From: Beta vulgaris subsp. vulgaris
Lineage: Eukaryota; Streptophyta; Magnoliopsida; Caryophyllales; Amaranthaceae
Reading direction: 5' to 3'
Length of the DNA: 64,000 nt
NCBI RefSeq assembly: GCF_026745355.1
Contig: NC_079209.1
Coordinates: 44,315,823-44,379,822, forward strand
Part shown: positions 1-10,399 of the stretch, piece after piece
Layout: the number at the start of each line of letters is the position of its first letter
How positions within the stretch are numbered: the first letter of the stretch is position 1
Notes under the pieces: model-generated
The model's input: only the letters and a program-made list of their open reading frames with translations
Database searches by the model: none
Told to the model about the DNA's origin: nothing
Translations under genes and position numbers: made by a program

Positions 1-272
1 AAGTATTGTGATTAGTTGCTGTTTTAAAGCTATTTGTTATCCCCCTCTCACTAACATATATTTCAAGGTAAAAAGTTAACTTAAAAGTGGTAATAGTTAC
101 TCTTATAATAAATAAAGTTACCGTTGAAATATATAGAACTATCCTTAATATAATAAAGTTACCCCAAAACTGATAAAAGTTACCCTAAAAGTGTTAAAAG
201 TTACCCTAAAGGGATTAAAAGTTACTTTGTTTTAGTTTTCAGCCTAAGAGTGGTTTTCAGCGGATCCTTCCC
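1..272. mobile_element. Right end of a MULE-like terminal-inverted-repeat element (copy 1, left end outside window)
   Basis: The segment ends with the same terminal sequence as the complete copy next to it (315-1220): a tract of repeated AAAGTTACCC-type units, then GTTTTCAG-rich sequence, then GGATCC a few bases from the end. It stops at a (TA)n tract. No matching left terminus lies in the first 80 bases, so the element began before the window or is truncated. Orientation cannot be fixed. Confidence 0.5.

Positions 273-314
<42 letters not shown>
273..314. repeat. (TA)n microsatellite, insertion target
   Basis: Nearly pure TA dinucleotides separate two copies of the same element, so both appear to have entered one TA tract. 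Confidence 0.9.
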
Positions 315-316
<2 letters not shown>

Positions 317-1220
317 AACAAGATCTTGTGAAAACAACACTTAATATGAAAACTGAAAACAAGATATCAGGGCGGTTGATTTTTGATCATGCGGTCAATA
401 TTCTCAATTCTCCATCTATCTCCCATTTCTGTGATTTTTCCCCTGTGTTACCGCCACTTATTACTCTCATCATAAAACTCCATCTCTGTCTCTTCTCTCT
501 CCTCTAACAATCCAATCCCACATTTAACCCTTTCTTTATTTTCTCTCTCCTCCTTCAACAATGGCAGAAAACACCGAAGCGCCACCATCGTCGACACCTC
601 CATCTTCGACCAAAGATCTAATCACAGTCTACGCTCCATCTTATAAGAGGCTTTTAGCTCGCAGCCTTGCAGTCATAAGGATTCTGCTGTTGTTGCTTAA
701 GACATCAAAACAATTAGGATAATATATGTTGATTTATATTGAATTTCGAAGTCGGGCATAGATAATTTACATTAAGAAGAGAAGATAAGAGGTTGTTGAT
801 GACGTGATGGGAAAATTTGAGTTTCATCGCCATAGCTGTTGAAACACAAAGTTTGGGAATGAAAAAGCTAAGGAAGAAGAAGGTGGCAGTATTTGGAAAA
901 AAAATATCAAAAGCTAAAGTTACTCTAATACTAGTTAAAGTTACTCTTATTACACTTAAAGTTACCCAAAAAAATCAAAGCTATTCTTAAAAAATATAAA
1001 GTTACCCTTAACATAATCAAGTTACCCATTAAAGTAGTAAAAGTTGCTCTTATAATAGATAAAGTTGTCCTTGAGAGTATAAAACTACCCTTAATATAAT
1101 AAAGTTACCCCAAAACTAATAAAAGTTACCCTTAAAATATATAAAGTTACCCTAAAAGTGGTAAAAGTTACCCCGTTTTCAGTTTTCAGACTAAGAGTTG
1201 TTTTCAGCGGATCCTACCCC
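315..1220. mobile_element. MULE-like TIR element inserted in (TA)n
   Basis: The left end (GGAACAAGATCTTGTGAAAA) and the reverse complement of the right end (GGGGTAGGATCCGCTGAAAA) align over about 46 bp as imperfect terminal inverted repeats, both continuing into CTGAAAAC. TA repeats abut both ends, so any TSD is hidden in the microsatellite. Inside are a short ORF (561-722) and, at about 900-1180, a degenerate tandem array of AAAGTTACCCTTA-like units. No transposase is present, so it is non-autonomous. The superfamily is inferred. Confidence 0.6.
561..722 (+). pseudogene. Short ORF inside the TIR element, possible captured gene start
   Basis: An ATG opens a 53-codon frame (starts MAENTEAPPSSTPPSSTKDL) after a CT-rich stretch (about 470-550) that resembles a plant 5' leader. 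The start is alanine/proline/serine-rich and the end is leucine-rich. I do not recognise the family. It may be the start of a captured host gene or simply a chance frame. Confidence 0.25.
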
Positions 1221-1224
1221 TATA

Positions 1225-1263
<39 letters not shown>

Positions 1264-1284
1264 TATATATATATATATATATAT
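1221..1284. repeat. (TA)n microsatellite
   Basis: An interrupted TA tract flanks the right side of the TIR element. A 92-codon frame running across it is an artefact of the repeat. Confidence 0.9.
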
Positions 1285-1833
1285 CTTGGATCTCCTCAAC
1301 TAAGAAGAGTTCGAACGCTTTGAACTCATTCGTCTACCCCGACATGTCTCTCTGGCAGCTTTATCATCGGCCAACTCGGCGTTTCTCCGGCAGCTTTTTC
1401 GATTGCGACTCGACGTCTCTCCTTCAAGCTAAGTGAGTCTCACACTCTCTCTCCCTCTTCTCAATTAGATCTGAGTTTTGTTTGATGTAGTTTTTTTCTT
1501 CTTTTTTTTCTTTCTCTCCCTATCCTCACTTGAATGTGATTCCCCTATTCATTTTAATTTTTCGTTCTGTCAAAATGATGACATTGTTGGCCAACTTTGA
1601 TTTACTTTTTCTTTCTTTGCAGGTGATTGTTGTACACTTGTACTTATAGTATAATAATATAATTTTTAAATACTTTATAAGAGAGAGTAGGAGAAGAGGA
1701 GACACACATCAAGTCATCAAACACAACTAACGTTTAATATCCCAGTTGTCATCAATTCATCTACTCTTCCTTCCTTTTTTTTGATTTTTCTTGTTACTTA
1801 TAAAACATTTGGGCTCACTTTTAACTATAGAAA
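1285..1833 (+). other. Unassigned; exon-like stretch with possible donor and acceptor
   Basis: Bases 1285-1436 are less AT-rich than their surroundings and stay open in one frame to an AAG/GTGAGT donor-like site at about 1436. A pyrimidine-rich TTTGCAG acceptor-like site follows at about 1621. This could be a gene relic. No protein family is recognised, and no downstream coding exon follows. Confidence 0.2.
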
Positions 1834-2324
1834 CTAGTGAGTGTCCCGAGAGATGCCCGGGTTGTTATTTTTCGTAACTTTTTTGTCAAGTGTGGAAAAA
1901 TTGACGAAATGACATGGTTAGTAATTGTATGATTTTTGAAAAATAAACCCTTAAAAGTTTGAGGGATGAAAGCAATCGTGTGATTCTTTCTACAAAGAAT
2001 TGGATTAAGAGATTATGTCTATAATAGTCTCTTGTCATAACATAAAAAGGTTGGGTTTCTAACTACTTGTGCAAATATTTTAATGAGATATTATTATTAG
2101 ACCTTATGATATTTTATTTTGAAATACTAAATAATGGTGTTATGGTGGATTAATGGTTAAGCTTTCACTTTTCGTTTAAAGATCACGTGTTCGGTACCTT
2201 GTACAACAGTATTTTTTTTATTAAGGGTTTTGCTTGAAAATAAAGCATTTGCATTACAGCTTTAGAGGAGAGTGCCACGTGGAACACAAACTTTCTTATG
2301 AACACCTTTTAATATTAGTATAGA
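1834..2324 (-). mobile_element. Non-autonomous Helitron (H1)
   Basis: Read on the minus strand the element starts A|TCTATACTAATATTAAAAGG and ends in CTAG|T. A GC-rich palindromic pair (CCCGGG...CCCGAG) lies about 10 bases before the end. This is the standard plant Helitron layout: 5' TC, 3' hairpin plus CTAG, insertion between A and T. A tRNA-like stretch lies at about 2145-2200. There is no Rep/helicase coding. Confidence 0.75.
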
Positions 2325-2392
2325 TATCGTACAATGTGTTTTCTTTATTTTTTGAATTTTGCTTCAACACTTATTAAGTTGTTCATTCACCT

Positions 2393-3735
2393 TGATAAGT
2401 CATTTCTATATATAGTTTTTAGGTGCATTTAGAATGTATTTTAGAGCATTTAGTTTCATATGTAGGTTCATTATTGCATCATATTCTTAAGTTATGTTAT
2501 TCTACTCCTATTCGGTATGTTTTCTTGTAATTTCAGGTAATGAGAACGTATTTGGAGTATGATTAGCTAAACTCGAGGATCAGGAGCACTTGGAAAGAAG
2601 TTACAACGAATAAGGATCGTATGGATATGTTATAGTACGAATTTGAGCAAAAACGAAGTGGAAAATCATTAGAAGAAATGTGAAAAAGGAATCACGTTTA
2701 CTCTTCTGATCATAACTTTTGATGTGCTTATTAAAATCTAGTAATTTTGGCATATTTGGAAACTAGACTTGAAGATCTTTTCAACGATAGGTGGCACGCC
2801 CCGAGGAGACTTCTAGTCAAGGAGTTATGCCTTTCGGAAGATTGCACTGTTTCTGCTGGAATCTGCACGCGTACGCGCGGATCACTAATCCGCCTATTAA
2901 TGATTTATTTAAGACTTTCCTTATCTTGTAAATTACTTTCCTAGTCATATTAGGTGAATATTATTTAGATAGTTTTATTTTTCTCTCTCCCCTCTCTCTC
3001 CACGTTATTCTTGAGTTTTAGGTTTTAGTTTTCTCTTCTCTTTTCCTCTCTAGTTTTTAGTTGTAAACCCTAGTTTTTATTCTTCTTCATTAATTCATGA
3101 GTTTCGTTAGTTTCTTTCCTTGATTTCTTTGATTATGCTTTTCTTGTAGATTTAGATTTCATTATTTATTTCATGATAGAGTAGTTTTTATTTCAGGGTT
3201 TGGGAATCCATGTTTATATGATATGATTTGATTGATATTTATTTCGGTTTGATTAGTTATTGATTTCTCTAATTGATTAGTGTTTTTCTTTTTAATCTTG
3301 CAATCTGATCAATTGTTTGACTAAATATTGTTAATATCGAGTCATAGATCGAGAGATAGTAGAGGCTTACCTACAATTAGCAAATCTAATTATGTTGAGC
3401 GACTGTACTATCATATGTTGATTTGAGAGCGTTAATTCCCAGCCAAGGATTAACTTGTGCTCTGGATATCTTATTGATTGAACTATTGATGATATTTTGA
3501 TAGATTATAGTTATAAATATGGTGAACCATTACCCTAGATCCTTTTAAGTTTGATTTTCGTAATTTGATTAGTTTAAAACTTTAATATTCATATTCTTGA
3601 TCTTGTTTAGTTTCTCTATACCTTATAAACTAGATTAAAACGACCATCTCTCTGCGAATTCAACCCTACTTACCCTACTATATTGTTAGAAGGTTTTGCA
3701 AGAATTATTTTTGACGGGTGTACGACAACCTATCA
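2393..3735 (+). mobile_element. Solo LTR, Gypsy type
   Basis: The 1343-bp unit begins TGATAAGTC, ends ACCTATCA and is flanked by a perfect 5-bp TSD, CACCT (2388-2392 and 3736-3740). The terminal segment (CTCTGCGAATTC ... GTACGACAACCTATCA) is of a kind I associate with plant Athila/Tat-type Gypsy LTRs. There is no internal domain or second LTR, so this is a solo LTR from intra-element recombination. The lineage is from recall, not a search. A short frame at 2747-2944 lies in the LTR and is not a gene. Confidence 0.8.
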
Positions 3736-3740
3736 CACCT

Positions 3741-4643
3741 CAAAAAGGAAAAGTCCTATTTTATCTATGGTAATGACTTATATATAAATATTAATTTTAA
3801 ATTTTTAAACTTTTTTTTTGTCGAATCCAAACTGACAGTATAAAAAATTGACTATATCATAAAAACGGACTATATCAATGGAAACTCACTGTTTTAGAGA
3901 TCTAACTATATCATACAAAACTGACTATACAGAAGATTATTATATCATACAAAAAATGACTAAATCAAATGAAAACTAATTAAGTGATATGATACCCATT
4001 GCACAATGAGTTATTGTTGGAGCAGGTACATTCAAGTTTATTTTAATAAATTAATCAGTCTATATTTAGTATGAAACTAGTTTTTAGACGTGGGTTATGC
4101 TCGAAGTATTTATATTTTTCATCTATTAATATTTTACTTTAGAATAATTATAATAGATATCACTTGGTTTAGTGGTTAAAATTTTAGTATATAAGAAATG
4201 ATCAATGCTTTACAAAATGCTCTATAGGATAAATAAGACATTTTATGGACATGACAATTATTAATAATTATTATTCCAAATGATAAATGTATAATAATTC
4301 TTACTAAGAGATCAGGGGTTAGTTTGACTTAAGATATTAGTATATTTTCCCAAAATCATGATGACCTATCTATTGTTGGTCAACTGCACATGTAGCAAAA
4401 TTTTAGTGCAAAGAGGGACGATTCTACACACATAAACATTAATAAGCACACCTTCTAATATATTTCTATAGATATTTACTTCGATGTCAATAATGTGTTT
4501 ATTTGACTTTTATATAACTTGAATGTCAATTGTAAAATTGATGTAATTTTCAAAGTTGTGTAATTTTTGTGAGGTGCGATTCTTACAATATGTCGTGATT
4601 TGTTTTTTCCAAACATGTTTGTGTCTTTTTCATGATACTGAGG
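3741..4643. other. Intergenic, no gene seen
   Basis: AT-rich sequence with a loose repetition of an ACTATATCATA-like motif at about 3835-3980. No coding frame, RNA gene or element ends are recognised. Confidence 0.5.
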
Positions 4644-4714
4644 AGGCCTCGTTCTTTTGAACTAATAGATACTTAACTTAACGGAACGAAAGTGAATTGA
4701 ATTGAACTCAACTA

Positions 4715-4715
4715 A

Positions 4716-4777
<62 letters not shown>

Positions 4778-4862
4778 TAATAATAATAATAGTAATGATA
4801 ATAACAACAACAATAACAATAATAATAATAACAATAACAACAACAACAACAACAACAACAAC

Positions 4863-4951
<89 letters not shown>
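4715..4951. repeat. (TAA)n microsatellite with CAA interruptions
   Basis: About 79 trinucleotide units, mostly TAA/AAT, with a block of AAC repeats near 4840-4863. The poly-Ile, poly-Tyr and poly-Leu frames read across it are artefacts. Confidence 0.95.
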
Positions 4952-4952
<1 letters not shown>

Positions 4953-5198
4953 CTCCGTCTGTTTTTTTCATCTTTCTTGCTTGAACTATTGACATTATTC
5001 ATACTTAGAGAGAATCTTCTCAATTTTTTTCAATTTATAAGAAAAAATATAGTCATGTGGGGTCTTGTTTGATTCGTCTCAACTAGTACATTATTAATAT
5101 TCAATCGTTATAATTTTTACTAATATATATCGAAAGATATTTAAGTTCAAAGAAGTGCATTGGGTGACTCGCACATGAAAGTGAGAATAATAAAAAAA
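4952..5198. mobile_element. Decayed Stowaway-like MITE
   Basis: It starts ACTCCGTCTGTTTTTTTCAT and carries the shared internal module (GTCTTGTTTGATTCGTCTCA at about 5063) found in other MITEs here. The far end has drifted (GTGAGAATAATAAAAAAAAC). Boundaries are approximate. Confidence 0.4.
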
Positions 5199-5690
5199 AC
5201 ATACGATGTTATTATTATAATTGTAACAATAATAACATTAATTTTTACAGAGTATCGCAAGAGAAATTCCATGAAGTCCTCTCGAGTCTCAAAGGGAAGC
5301 AGGAGAATAGCTTTGATTCCAAAGAAGGAAGATTGGCTTAGGTTGCAGGAAGAATGAAAGTGAAAGTCTAGGCCAATATATATACTGCTATTATAATAAA
5401 ATTTCTATTGCTTTAATCAACAATAATAATTAATGTAATTATTATAATTAATAATGTAATAATAATTAATAATATTAACAGGAATTATATTTAATTATAA
5501 AAATAATTAATACTAATATTAATAATATATAACAGTAATAATTAATAATAACAATAGTAATGTATAATAATAATAATAATAATAATAATTGAATTGGACT
5601 AAACTGAAATAAGTCCAAAAGATTAGGGCCTGAAAATCTTATTTACAAAACGACTGCTAGTTGGTTCTCATTTTGTAAAAACTCGATGCA

Positions 5691-6031
5691 TCTATACAAA
5701 TATATTAAAAGGCGTGCGTGACAATGTATATACGCCACGTGGCAACTCTGTTACTCCACTTAGAATTGTCCAATGTGTACATAAGTCATGTCAATTAACA
5801 AAAGTAAAATTAGCTTGCAACAAGATTTGAACTCGCAACCTTTTGATATTACACATGACACAATTACCATCTCAACCAACTTTGTAATCATGTTTTAAGT
5901 GTCCACATTATTATATTTGTACCTTTTAAATGTGGAGTTTTCTTTAATATATTTTAATGGGAATGAAAAAAATGCATATTAAGTTCGAAAAACTGTGCCA
6001 ATCCGGAGCAACGCCTGGGCCCAAATTCTAG
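5691..6031 (+). mobile_element. Non-autonomous Helitron (H2)
   Basis: It starts A|TCTATACAAATATATTAAAAG and ends TTCTAG|T, with GC-rich CGCCTGGGCCC just before the end. It shares the CCACGTGGCA motif about 50 bases in with the other Helitrons. On its minus strand it contains a tRNA-like A-box/B-box pair at 5824-5879. Confidence 0.7.
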
Positions 6032-6306
6032 TAATTATTCATTATGAGTCAATTTTTATAATATTTTCTCTTATAGGGGTTGTATGGTAAGCATGGATCA
6101 TACCATATACATATAAAAATTAGAGTTCATTAAGAATGATAAGAAGGATTTTCTACATATATTCGTCCATATATTTTTTTGAAGTTGGAGGGAGTAAATG
6201 CACAGTTTTTCATAATATGTATTTTTGTAATAAAATGTGCATCTTGATTTTAAGAAAAAATATTTTCAGTTCGCAAACATATAATATGCATATTCAAAAC
6301 TACACA

Positions 6307-7144
6307 TCTATATAAATATATTAAAAGGCGTGTGAAAGAACGTCTATGTGCCACGTGGCACTCTCCTTAAATTTCTAATGCAAATGCTTTATGTTCATGT
6401 ATACTCCTCACTTTTTAAAAAAATGTGTAAGTTTAAGGTATCGAACAAGTGACCTTTGAAATGAAAAGTAAGAGCTTAACCATCAATACACTATGACTTT
6501 GTTGTTTAATGTTTGAAATAAAATATGATAAAGTCTTGTAATAATTGTAGTTAACTAAAAAGACTTAACAAGTATATACTCCCTCCGTTTTTTTATTGCT
6601 ACATTGTTGTATGCACTACCATTTATGCAATGTCACTTTCAAATTGGAGTGTATTTTTTGATCCATTTAATGTAAAATAATGAGAAAAAGTGAAAAAGTA
6701 GTATTTTCGGGTCGAAAAAGAGAAAAACAAATATAAAAGTATCAATTTATGGTGGGCCAAATAAGAAAAATGTAGGAATTTTAAGAACCCAACCATTTAA
6801 GGAATATGTAACAATTTAAAAAAACGGAGAAAGTACATCTTTAACAATCTTATTAAGTAACTTCCAAGAGAATATTGATGTCATATTCTCTTACCACAAA
6901 ATCTTATTACGTAACTTCCAAGAGAATATTGATGTCATATACTCTTACCACAATTCTTTTTAAGGTATTGTTTTCAAACTCAAAGCTCTTTTTTTTTTTA
7001 CTTATCACGTATGTGACGTGAATTTTTCAATTTCTTAATGGACAAAAAATACGAAAAGTAGCAAAATAAAATATGAAATAAAAAATAATAACATATTTGT
7101 TTATTGTAACTGACCCGAGGCATCGCCCGGGCAAAAAAAACTAG
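6307..7144 (+). mobile_element. Non-autonomous Helitron (H3) interrupted by a Stowaway MITE
   Basis: It starts A|TCTATATAAATATATTAAAA and ends AAAACTAG|T, preceded by the palindromic CCCGAGGCATCGCCCGGG. A 255-bp MITE (6579-6833) is inserted within it. A tandem duplication of about 50 bp (6849-6953) and a tRNA-like segment on the minus strand (6437-6490) also lie inside. Confidence 0.75.
6579..6833. mobile_element. Stowaway MITE
   Basis: Termini CTCCCTCCGTTTTTTTATTG and its inverted counterpart ...AAAACGGAGAAAG are flanked by TA. It is nested in Helitron H3. No coding capacity. Confidence 0.75.
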
Positions 7145-7170
7145 TTCAATTTTAAAAGATGCACATGTAG

Positions 7171-7521
7171 GCTATGTTTAGTTCACCTGAAATTTTCTGA
7201 TCTGAACTTATCTGATCTGATCTGAACTTATTTTTTCTGATCTGATCTGAACTTATCTGATTACAAGATCTTATCGTTTAGATTTTTCTCAATATATAAG
7301 AAAAAATATAGTCATGTGGGGTCTTGTTTGATTCGTCTCAATGAGTACTTTATTAATATTCAATTATTATAATTTTTACTAATATGTAATGAAAGGATAT
7401 AATGATTTTTAAATATAAGCATGATCTGATCTGAACTTATTTTTTCTGATCTGATCTGATCTGATCTGATCTGATCTGATTAGATCTGAAATAATCAAAA
7501 ATAAGGTGAACTAAACATAGC
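7171..7521. mobile_element. MITE with GCTATGTTTAGTTCACC termini (copy 1)
   Basis: Inverted termini GCTATGTTTAGTTCACC / GGTGAACTAAACATAGC are followed inward by arrays of TCTGATC/GATCAGA units. TGTAG flanks both sides (7166-7170, 7522-7526), a possible 5-bp TSD. It carries the internal module shared with Stowaway elements. Superfamily not assigned. Confidence 0.75.
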
Positions 7522-7553
7522 TGTAGTCGATCCCTTCTTTTTTGTACTTGGAC

Positions 7554-8397
7554 ATTTTGCCATTAAGGAGTACTCCCTCTGTTGTTTTTTATCTTTCTCA
7601 CTTTCCATTTACACATCTTCCAATGCACATATTTGAACTTAAATATCTTTCATCATATATAGTAAAAATTATAACGATTGAATATTAATAATGTACTAAT
7701 TGAGACGAATCAAACAAGATCCCACATGACTATATTTTTTTCTTATAAAATGAAAAAAATTGAGAAGATTCTCTCTAAGTATGAATAGTGTCAAGATTCT
7801 AAGTGAGAACGATAAAAAAAAATCAGAGGAAGTATTTATTTCTAATTGAGACATTTGAACCTTTTTTTTGTGTATTATAAGTTGTTTTATTGTCCCTCTC
7901 TTACTTTTACTCTCATTACCTCTATCTTTTGCTATTTTCCTTACTTTTATTCTTATTTTCTCTACATTTTGTACTTTTTTCCTGATCCATGCATATGCAA
8001 AATCAAATGTCCAATTAAGAAGAAAAAAGAATAAGAATAGATAGTATTGTACTTATGAATAGTAACTTTCGCATTAGATATCAAGTAAAAAATTATCATA
8101 CATCTATATTATTTTGCCATTAAGGAGTATTTATTTCTAATTGAGACATTTGAACCTTTTTTTTGTGTATTATAAGTTGTTTTATTGTCCCTCTCTTACT
8201 TTTACTCTCATTACCTCTACCTTTTGCTATTTTCCTTACTTTTATTCTTATTTTCTCTACATTTTGTACTTTTTTCCTGATCCATGCATATGCAAAATCA
8301 AATGTCCAATTAAGAAGAAAAAAGAAAAAGAATGGATAGTATTGTACTTATGAATAGTAACTTTCGCATTAGATATCAAGTAAAAAATTATCATACA
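7554..8397. repeat. Tandem duplication, one copy carrying a MITE
   Basis: A unit starting ATTTTGCCATTAAGGAGTA occurs at 7554-8110 and again at 8111-8397, nearly identical over about 285 bp. The first copy is longer only because a MITE sits at its TA site; the second shows the empty site (TA at 8128-8129). Paired frames of 62 and 70 codons inside the two copies are not convincing genes. Confidence 0.85.
7573..7832. mobile_element. Stowaway MITE with documented empty site
   Basis: It begins CTCCCTCTGTTGTTTTTTAT, ends AAATCAGAGGAAG, and is flanked by TA (7571-7572, 7833-7834). The neighbouring duplicate lacks it and has a single TA. It contains the shared internal module. Confidence 0.85.
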
Positions 8398-8664
8398 TCT
8401 ATTTATACTAATATATTAAAAGGCGTGCGTACACCAGGAATGGTGCCACGTGACGCTCTCCTTAGGGAGTTTTAGTTCATGTAATCCATGTACAATAAAA
8501 AAAATTAGAAATTGCATAATATAGGTTTTGATCTCGTGACCTCTAGTTCATGTACTAAAGTTTTAACCACTAGACTAAGTTGTATTTAGTGATATCATAT
8601 CAAATTACAATATTAATAAATGAAATTTTTCTTGCCCGGGGAATAACCCGGACCTAATAACTCG
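8398..8664 (+). mobile_element. Short Helitron (H4), decayed 3' end
   Basis: It has the 5' pattern TCTATTTATACTAATATATT and AAAAGGCGTGCG, the CCACGTG motif, and a 3' GC palindrome (GCCCGGGGAATAACCCGG). Its 3' end reads CTCG where relatives have CTAG. It lies tail-to-tail with H5. Confidence 0.6.
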
Positions 8665-8719
8665 TTATATCTGATATCGAGTAAGATATGTAATCATTAC
8701 TCGAATTATAATTATGTAA

Positions 8720-8981
8720 CTAGTTATTAGGCCCGGGCTATGTCTCGGGTAAGAAAAACTTTCATTTATTAATATAACACTTTATGATAAGAACACTAAA
8801 TACAACTTAGTCTAGTGGTTAAGACTTTAGGATATTTATTTGAGGTCTAGGGATCAAATCCTATACCATGCAATTTCTAAATTTTTTTAATGTACATGGA
8901 TTACATGAACTAATACCCTAGGGAGAGTGCCACGTAGCACATAGACGTTCTTTCGCACGCCTTTTAATATATTAGTATAGA
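8720..8981 (-). mobile_element. Short Helitron (H5)
   Basis: On the minus strand it runs from A|TCTATACTAATATATTAAAA to CTAG|T, with GCCCGGGC near the 3' end and the CACGTGGCA-like motif. It is a near-mirror of H4, which lies about 55 bp away. On the plus strand it contains an A-box-like TAGTCTAGTGG (8808) and a B-box-like GGATCAAATCC (8851). Confidence 0.7.
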
Positions 8982-9840
8982 TTCACATTCAAATCATTGT
9001 TATATTCATACCATTCAATTTACGTAAATCGTGCTTTAAAAACATATTCATGTCATATACTTATATAACCCACAAAAAAATGTGGTAAACAAAAATAAAA
9101 GTTACACATAAGTATTCTTATTCTTGTGTTTTAACTCCTGCTAATGAAATAGGCTGTTTTTTGTTTTTTTGCCTCCTAAGAATTTAAAAGGTTCAATTTA
9201 TATAATGGACTAAAAGACTATTTTCTAACCAAATGTATTAGCCTCCTTTAGTGAATTTTGGATGGGCCTTCATCGATTTTAATAGGTGAAAAGCCTACCC
9301 ACTTTCGATTTTAATAGATTAATTTGGACTAATTAGCCATCTTCTATTACTAAGAAAATTTTATCCTAATTTTTTGGGGAAAATCAACAAATTGAAACCT
9401 TTGTTTATTTATTTTGGGTAAAGCTATACTAAAACTTTTCAACAGCAAAGAAATGATGATAAGTCAATTTGTACACTTGTAGAATATTAGTAGTCAAACA
9501 ACCACATGTAGCTTACATTGTATGTATTTTTTGTTAATGATCTAGCAAACATAGGCAAAATTTTAATTAAATATGATGATGGAAGCTAAACGTAAGATAT
9601 ATAATCATTTGAAAAGAACAATACCAACGCAAGAGATTAAATGAGTCATCATACTTTCAAAAAGAAAAAAAAATATTCCTCATAAATTTATTTTATTCAA
9701 ATTATTTGGTTTTGTGTTTCGAGATATAAATCGTCATTTTAATTGGGATAATAAAACGTAATGCTGAGTTTTCTATTTATTTTGTTGTAACTAACACGCA
9801 AGAAGACAGTACAAAGAGAAATAGTTAGAACGATCTTACT
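8982..9840. other. Intergenic, no gene seen
   Basis: AT-rich sequence without a supported coding frame, RNA gene or recognisable element ends. Confidence 0.5.
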
Positions 9841-10360
9841 TGAATATGAAAATCGAGAAGAGATGAGAATGTTGTGACGTGTAGTGGTCGACTATCCTTA
9901 AAGGTGATTTCGCCGTAGCACGGGTGCAAACTTCCTCCCAACAACCACCCTCCAAGATTAACATAGCATCACCTGTTTGTGTGAACTCACAAGCAGACAA
10001 ATGGAGTGACTGAACTTAGCCCGAAATTTAGGAGCTTTTTTGTGTTGAGAGAATGGCTGAATTATTTTTGTATATCTCTAACCAGAGAATGAGGGTTTTA
10101 ATAGACTAGAGAAGCAAAGGAAAAACGACAATGAAATATTATGGGAGAAGAATAATGAATAACAACTGCGACAAAAACGACAATAATTGATTTGTCGTTA
10201 AAAACTGATTGCAAGCGAAAAGAAACCTCGAAAAACCAGTCCCAAAAATAAAATAGATCATAAAACAGGCCACAGGCCCATGCCGCGCTCGCCACAAGCC
10301 TGGCTCGGCCGGCGCGTGCGTGTAGTTTGACATTCTCTTAGCGCATTGCAATCCCCCGTA
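9841..10360. other. Unassigned repeat-like segment with a GC-rich patch
   Basis: It has a CGCCGTAGCACGGGTGC motif and a GC-rich block at about 10275-10320 (GCCGCGCTCGCC, GGCCGGCGCGTGCG) that stands out from the AT-rich context. Overlapping 65- and 70-codon minus-strand frames cross it without recognisable domains. It may be LTR or retrotransposon sequence. Confidence 0.25.
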
Positions 10361-10399
10361 AATTTATGAAGTTTATAAATATATTTTAGTATATACATA

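Larger units (their letters stand above)
4644..5631. mobile_element. Candidate TIR element (MITE-like) with internal (TAA)n
   Basis: The left end AGGCCTCGTTCTTTTGAACT and the reverse complement of the right end AGGCCCTAATCTTTTGGACT match as inverted repeats, both followed by sequence rich in GAATTGAATT. It contains a 237-bp TAA array and, after it, what looks like a nested Stowaway-type MITE. I could not find a clean TSD. Confidence 0.45.

Noticed and set aside
1158..1436. 92-codon frame with a Tyr/Ile run
   Set aside because: It crosses a (TA)n tract; only its last part is even exon-like.
4702..5023. Poly-Ile, poly-Tyr and poly-Leu frames of about 100 codons
   Set aside because: They are translations of a (TAA)n microsatellite and its complement.
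8803..8861. Functional tRNA gene
   Set aside because: A- and B-box-like motifs are present, but no full cloverleaf, anticodon stem or terminator can be drawn; it is within a Helitron.
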